A stretch of DNA of 52,083 nucleotides. Origin: Candidatus Woesearchaeota archaeon. GTDB taxonomy: Archaea > Nanobdellota > Nanobdellia > Woesearchaeales > GW2011-AR4. The notes under the pieces were generated by a model. The model was not told where the DNA came from and did no database searches. It was given only the letters and a program-made list of their open reading frames with translations. This document shows positions 49,067-52,083 of this stretch, one piece after another; position 1 is the stretch's first letter, and each line of letters opens with the position of its first letter. The stretch covers positions 1 through 52,083 of the forward strand of contig JACPIE010000007.1 of the NCBI GenBank assembly GCA_016188245.1, given 5' to 3'. The position numbers and the translations under genes are program-made.

Positions 49067-51277
49067 ATGTATGAATTGATAATAACAGAAAAGCCGGCAG
49101 CTGCCAATAAAATTGCAGAGGCTTTGGCAGACGGCAAGGCAATAAAGGAGAATATCCAAGGTGCCCCATACTACAAAATCACCCATGGAAAAAAAGACAT
49201 TGTTGTTGCATGCGCTGTCGGCCATTTATACGGATTGGCTGAAAAAGAAAAAAAGGGGTGGAGATTTCCGGTATTTGACATAGAATGGAAGCCTGTTTCC
49301 GAGAGCTCCAGGGGGGCTGCATTTACTAAAAAATACCTTAATGCGATTAAAAAGCTTGCGAAAGATGCCAATGAGTTTACAGTAGCAACTGATTTCGACC
49401 AGGAGGGGGAGGTTATCGGGCTGAACATAATGCGCTACCTGTGCAAAAAAAAAGATGCAAACCGCATGAAATTCTCAACATTGACCAAAGATGAGCTGAG
49501 GGAATCATACGATAAGAAAACAAAACATCTGGAATGGGGGCAGGCTGAGTCCGGAGAAGCCCGGCATTTTTTGGATTTTTTCAATGGCGTGAATTACAGC
49601 CGTGCGCTTACTTCCGCGATTAAAACCACTGGCACTTTCAAGCTGATGTCCACCGGCAGGGTCCAGGGGCCTGCACTTAAGATAATTGTTGGCAGGGAGA
49701 AAGAGATAAAGGCTTTTGTTTCAAAGCCATTCTGGCAGATAGAATTTTTAGGGGAGTACAGCGGCAAAGAAGTCATTGCATTGCACCAGACAGACAAGTT
49801 CTGGGAAAAAACAAAGGCAGATGCAGTCATAGAAAAAACAAAAAACCAGAAAGAGGCAAGAATAGACAGCCTGGACAGAAAACAATTCAACCAGATGCCA
49901 CCATTTCCATTTGACCTTACGTCCCTGCAGGTTGAAGGGTACCGATGCCACGGAATTTCCCCAAAAGAAATTTTGGAAATTGGGCAGGAGCTTTACACTG
50001 CAGGCTACATCTCATATCCAAGAACATCAAGCCAGCAGCTGCCTCCTGCCATAGGGTACATAAAAGTCATGAATGATCTGGGCAGGCAAAAGCAATATTC
50101 CGATTTAGTTAAGAAATTGCTGAAAAAATCACCCCTAAAGCCGAACAGCGGGAAGAAAACAGACCCTGCGCACCCTGCAATATACCCTACAGGAATTATT
50201 CCGGCAGAGCTTACCGAGAGGGAATCAAAAATATATGACCTGATTGTAAAAAGGTTTCTTGCGACATTCTCAGAGAATGCGGTAAGGGAAACAATGACGG
50301 CAGACATAAACTGCAGCAATGAAATTTTCGTAGCAAAAGGAACAAGGACAATAGAGAAAGGCTGGCACGAATCCTACTCCCCTTATGTGAATCTTGAAGA
50401 GATTGAGCTTCCAAATATGAAAAAAGATGACAAAATCAAAGTCAGAAAAATAGAGCTGATAAGCAAGGAAACCCAGCCCCCGAAAAGGTATACCCCTGCA
50501 TCGATAATCAAAGATTTGGAAAAAAGGAATCTCGGGACAAAAACCACCAGGTCGGAAATAGTGGATACGCTGTTCCAGCGCGGGTATGTGCAAGGCAAGG
50601 CAATTGAAGCTACAAATCTTGGGATTTCAATGGTTGAAACTCTTGAAAAATACTGCCCAAAAATTCTGGACGAGGATTTAACAAGGCGGTTTGAGATAGA
50701 GATGGATAAGATAAGGGAAGGCCGGCAAAAAAAAGAGCAGCTTCTCGAAGATGCAAAAGACGCAATAATAAAAATAACCGCAGAATTAAAAAAGCACCAA
50801 AAAGAAATCGGGACTGAGCTGCAAAAGGCAAACAAAGAAACACAGGATGAAATATCTTTCCTCGGAATTTGTCCGGTATGCAAGCAGGGAAACATCAGTA
50901 TGAGGAGGGGAAAATTCGGGGCTTTCGCGGCGTGCAATAAGTATCCTGACTGCAAGACCATTTTCTCAATACCGAAAAATGCCTTGATAAAGCCGGCAAA
51001 AAAAGAATGTGAAACCTGCGGATTTCCGAAAGTTCTTGCAATAAAAAAAGCAAGGCAGCCAATGGAATTTTGTTTAAACCCGAAATGCCCGAGCAAGAAT
51101 GTTGAAGGAGAAGCAGGCGCACAGGCAAAAGCGATTGCAAAAGGCGAAGTGAAGAGGAAATGCCCAAAATGCAGTAAAGGGGACGTTGTCCTGAGAAGCA
51201 GCATTTACGGCAAATTTTACGGATGCAGCTCATATCCCAAATGCAGGTACACTGAAAAGCTTGAAGCCAAAAATTAG
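49067..51277 (+). CDS. topA: DNA topoisomerase I (type IA)
   Basis: Relaxes negative supercoils through a 5'-phosphotyrosine. The Toprim domain shows ITEKPAAANKIAEAL and ATDFDQEGEVIG. The active site is YISYPRTSSQQLP with Tyr317. Three C-terminal zinc ribbons follow: CPVCKQGN...CNKYPDC (near residue 605), CETCG...CLNPKC (near 648) and CPKCSKG...CSSYPKC (near 703). Length 736 aa. A TATA box (TTATATAAT) about 28 nt before the ATG suggests a leaderless message. Confidence 0.96.
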   Translation: MYELIITEKPAAANKIAEALADGKAIKENIQGAPYYKITHGKKDIVVACAVGHLYGLAEKEKKGWRFPVFDIEWKPVSESSRGAAFTKKYLNAIKKLAKDANEFTVATDFDQEGEVIGLNIMRYLCKKKDANRMKFSTLTKDELRESYDKKTKHLEWGQAESGEARHFLDFFNGVNYSRALTSAIKTTGTFKLMSTGRVQGPALKIIVGREKEIKAFVSKPFWQIEFLGEYSGKEVIALHQTDKFWEKTKADAVIEKTKNQKEARIDSLDRKQFNQMPPFPFDLTSLQVEGYRCHGISPKEILEIGQELYTAGYISYPRTSSQQLPPAIGYIKVMNDLGRQKQYSDLVKKLLKKSPLKPNSGKKTDPAHPAIYPTGIIPAELTERESKIYDLIVKRFLATFSENAVRETMTADINCSNEIFVAKGTRTIEKGWHESYSPYVNLEEIELPNMKKDDKIKVRKIELISKETQPPKRYTPASIIKDLEKRNLGTKTTRSEIVDTLFQRGYVQGKAIEATNLGISMVETLEKYCPKILDEDLTRRFEIEMDKIREGRQKKEQLLEDAKDAIIKITAELKKHQKEIGTELQKANKETQDEISFLGICPVCKQGNISMRRGKFGAFAACNKYPDCKTIFSIPKNALIKPAKKECETCGFPKVLAIKKARQPMEFCLNPKCPSKNVEGEAGAQAKAIAKGEVKRKCPKCSKGDVVLRSSIYGKFYGCSSYPKCRYTEKLEAKN

Positions 51278-51426
51278 ATTATCCTTACATAATATTTATT
51301 TCTACTTATATAATGATTATTAAACTATAAGATTCTATCTAAATACATATTTTTTAGGGTATTCATCATTAAAAAAAGTAATATTTAAATACTTATTACA
51401 TATATTATAGGTAAAATAACCTAAAA

Positions 51427-51951
51427 ATGATTAAAAATTCTGCAAAGAGGGATGAGAATACCGGCATCAAAGAAGACAGGTCTTTCCAAATTCTAAAGCT
51501 TGCCGTCAACGAATTAAAAGAAAGATATAATGTTTCTTCAGGTGAAATTTTAAGCTTAATTGAGGAAAGGCATGTTTCGAAAGATATTCTGATTCCGGTT
51601 TCAATATTTGAAACTGAAAACTTAAGCGCTTTGGAGGCCATATGCAAGTATCTGAAAGAGGATCTCCAGCTCACATACAGCAAAATTGCCTTGCTGCTAA
51701 ACAGGAACAGCAGGACAATATGGACGACTTACAGCAATGCGGCGCGAAAGGCCAAAGAAAAGCTTCCGGTAAAAGAATCAAAGTTCTTCATTCCAGTTTC
51801 AATTTTCACCGACAGAAAATTGAGCGTTCTTGAAGCGATTGTCAGCCACTTGAAAGACGGTTTCAATTTGCGCTACGGCGAGATTGCTGCATTGCTGAAC
51901 CGCGACGAGCGCAACATCTGGACAGCCTATAAAAAAGCAAAGAAAAAATGA
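51427..51951 (+). CDS. Repeated-HTH protein
   Basis: A 174-aa protein with two near-identical units of about 55 residues: IPVSIF..ENLSALEAICKY, continuing LTYSKIALLLNRNSRTIWTTY, and IPVSIF..RKLSVLEAIVSH, continuing LRYGEIAALLNRDERNIWTAY. Each unit carries a sigma-region-4-like HTH in its second half. The N-terminal 50 residues look like a decayed third copy. Probably DNA-binding. The stop codon lies 4 bp before the end hairpin of an IS200-type element, which may have settled exactly behind the gene. Confidence 0.7.
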   Translation: MIKNSAKRDENTGIKEDRSFQILKLAVNELKERYNVSSGEILSLIEERHVSKDILIPVSIFETENLSALEAICKYLKEDLQLTYSKIALLLNRNSRTIWTTYSNAARKAKEKLPVKESKFFIPVSIFTDRKLSVLEAIVSHLKDGFNLRYGEIAALLNRDERNIWTAYKKAKKK

Positions 51952-51955
51952 ACCT

Positions 51956-52004
51956 CCTTGGGCTAAAGCCCAAGGTATCATACAAAGGAAGTAACTTTCC
52001 TTTG
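51956..52004. repeat. End hairpins of IS200/IS605-type element
   Basis: CCTTGGGC-TAAA-GCCCAAGG (51956-51975) is a perfect hairpin directly beyond the transposase stop. A second, CAAAGGAA...TTCCTTTG, lies at 51983-52004 inside the coding end. Subterminal hairpins are the recognition sites of Y1 transposases. Boundary placement near 51952 is inferred. Confidence 0.6.
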
Positions 52005-52082
52005 TTGCACAAAATTCCAGCTTCCTTGGGATTGGGAAATGTAGTGCTGAATTACATCAGTTGTTACATTGCCAACAGAGCG
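51978..52082 (-). mobile_element. tnpA: IS200/IS605 transposase TnpA, C-terminal fragment at window edge
   Basis: The minus strand encodes 34 residues to a TGA: RSVGNVTTDVIQHYISQSQG, then SWNFVQQRKVTSFV. The SVGNVTTDVIQHYI segment is the C-terminal helix of Y1 transposases, with the nucleophilic tyrosine in HYI. The gene continues beyond the right edge, so whether it is complete cannot be judged. It points leftwards, and its end hairpin follows the stop. Confidence 0.75.
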
Positions 52083-52083
52083 A

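Noticed and set aside
1..52083. CRISPR array
   Set aside because: No regularly spaced direct repeats of 24-40 bp were seen on either strand, and no cas genes are present.

Overview
This window looks like chromosomal DNA of an archaeon, most likely a reduced-genome DPANN lineage near Woesearchaeota or Pacearchaeota. It carries archaeal information genes: DnaG-type primase, Top6A and Top6B, aRF1, aIF5A, prefoldin beta, RpoP, L37Ae, L40e, a histone, Rio1, HerA and NurA. TATA boxes lie 22-30 nt before leaderless starts. Genes are short and tightly packed, with ATGA or TAA-A-ATG junctions. The lineage call is inference from gene content and style, because no rRNA is present.

Layout. 1-136: terminator-like hairpin and a relic IS200/IS605-type end. 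136-1845: LAGLIDADG endonuclease. 1822-3988: leftward operon of a receiver-like protein, a Janus/Ocnus phosphohistidine-phosphatase-like protein, a helical protein and a frameshifted orphan. It faces a tandem Lrp regulator across a 13-bp-arm palindrome. 5.2-14.2 kb: acetyltransferases, DUF99, 3-methyladenine glycosylase, a Doc/ribbon-helix-helix module, an ArsR-type regulator divergent from glmS, an MBL hydrolase and TrmI. 14.3-14.5 kb: tRNA-Arg(UCU) with a D-loop intron. 14.5-20.9 kb: leftward rio1-KH-top6B-orphan-top6A-small Cys protein-DUF362. 21.0-23.6 kb: a structured leader, a protein with a bacterial sigma-70 region 4, a compact candidate ncRNA, then dnaG. 23.6-31.3 kb: thioredoxin-like membrane protein, herA, mgtC-like, trpS, EamA transporter, and rpe-COG1325-UPF0147-pfdB-rpoP-rpl37ae behind a tRNA-Pro(UGG) with a T-loop intron. 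31.2-31.9 kb: decayed LAGLIDADG endonuclease abutting that tRNA. 32.3-45.2 kb: prf1, SprT-like protease, histone, aIF5A-L40e-S2P, PadR-like regulator, tRNA G10 methylase, ppsA, Rieske protein, PfkB kinase and nurA. 45.3-49.0 kb: a NAD-kinase-like protein fused to a winged helix, divergent from nadA-nadC-nadX across a perfect palindrome. 49.1-52.1 kb: topA, a repeated-HTH protein and the 3' end of an IS200-type transposase.

Working together. The window combines a replication/repair set (dnaG, topA, top6A/B, herA, nurA, tag), a translation/RNA set, and de novo NAD synthesis from aspartate with its own apparent regulator. Several orphan genes that match nothing I recognise are spliced between otherwise conserved neighbours. 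The most novel items are the sigma-70 region 4 protein with flanking structured RNAs, the NAD-kinase/winged-helix regulator with its operator, the receiver/phosphohistidine-phosphatase operon without a visible kinase, and two tRNAs with introns outside the anticodon loop.
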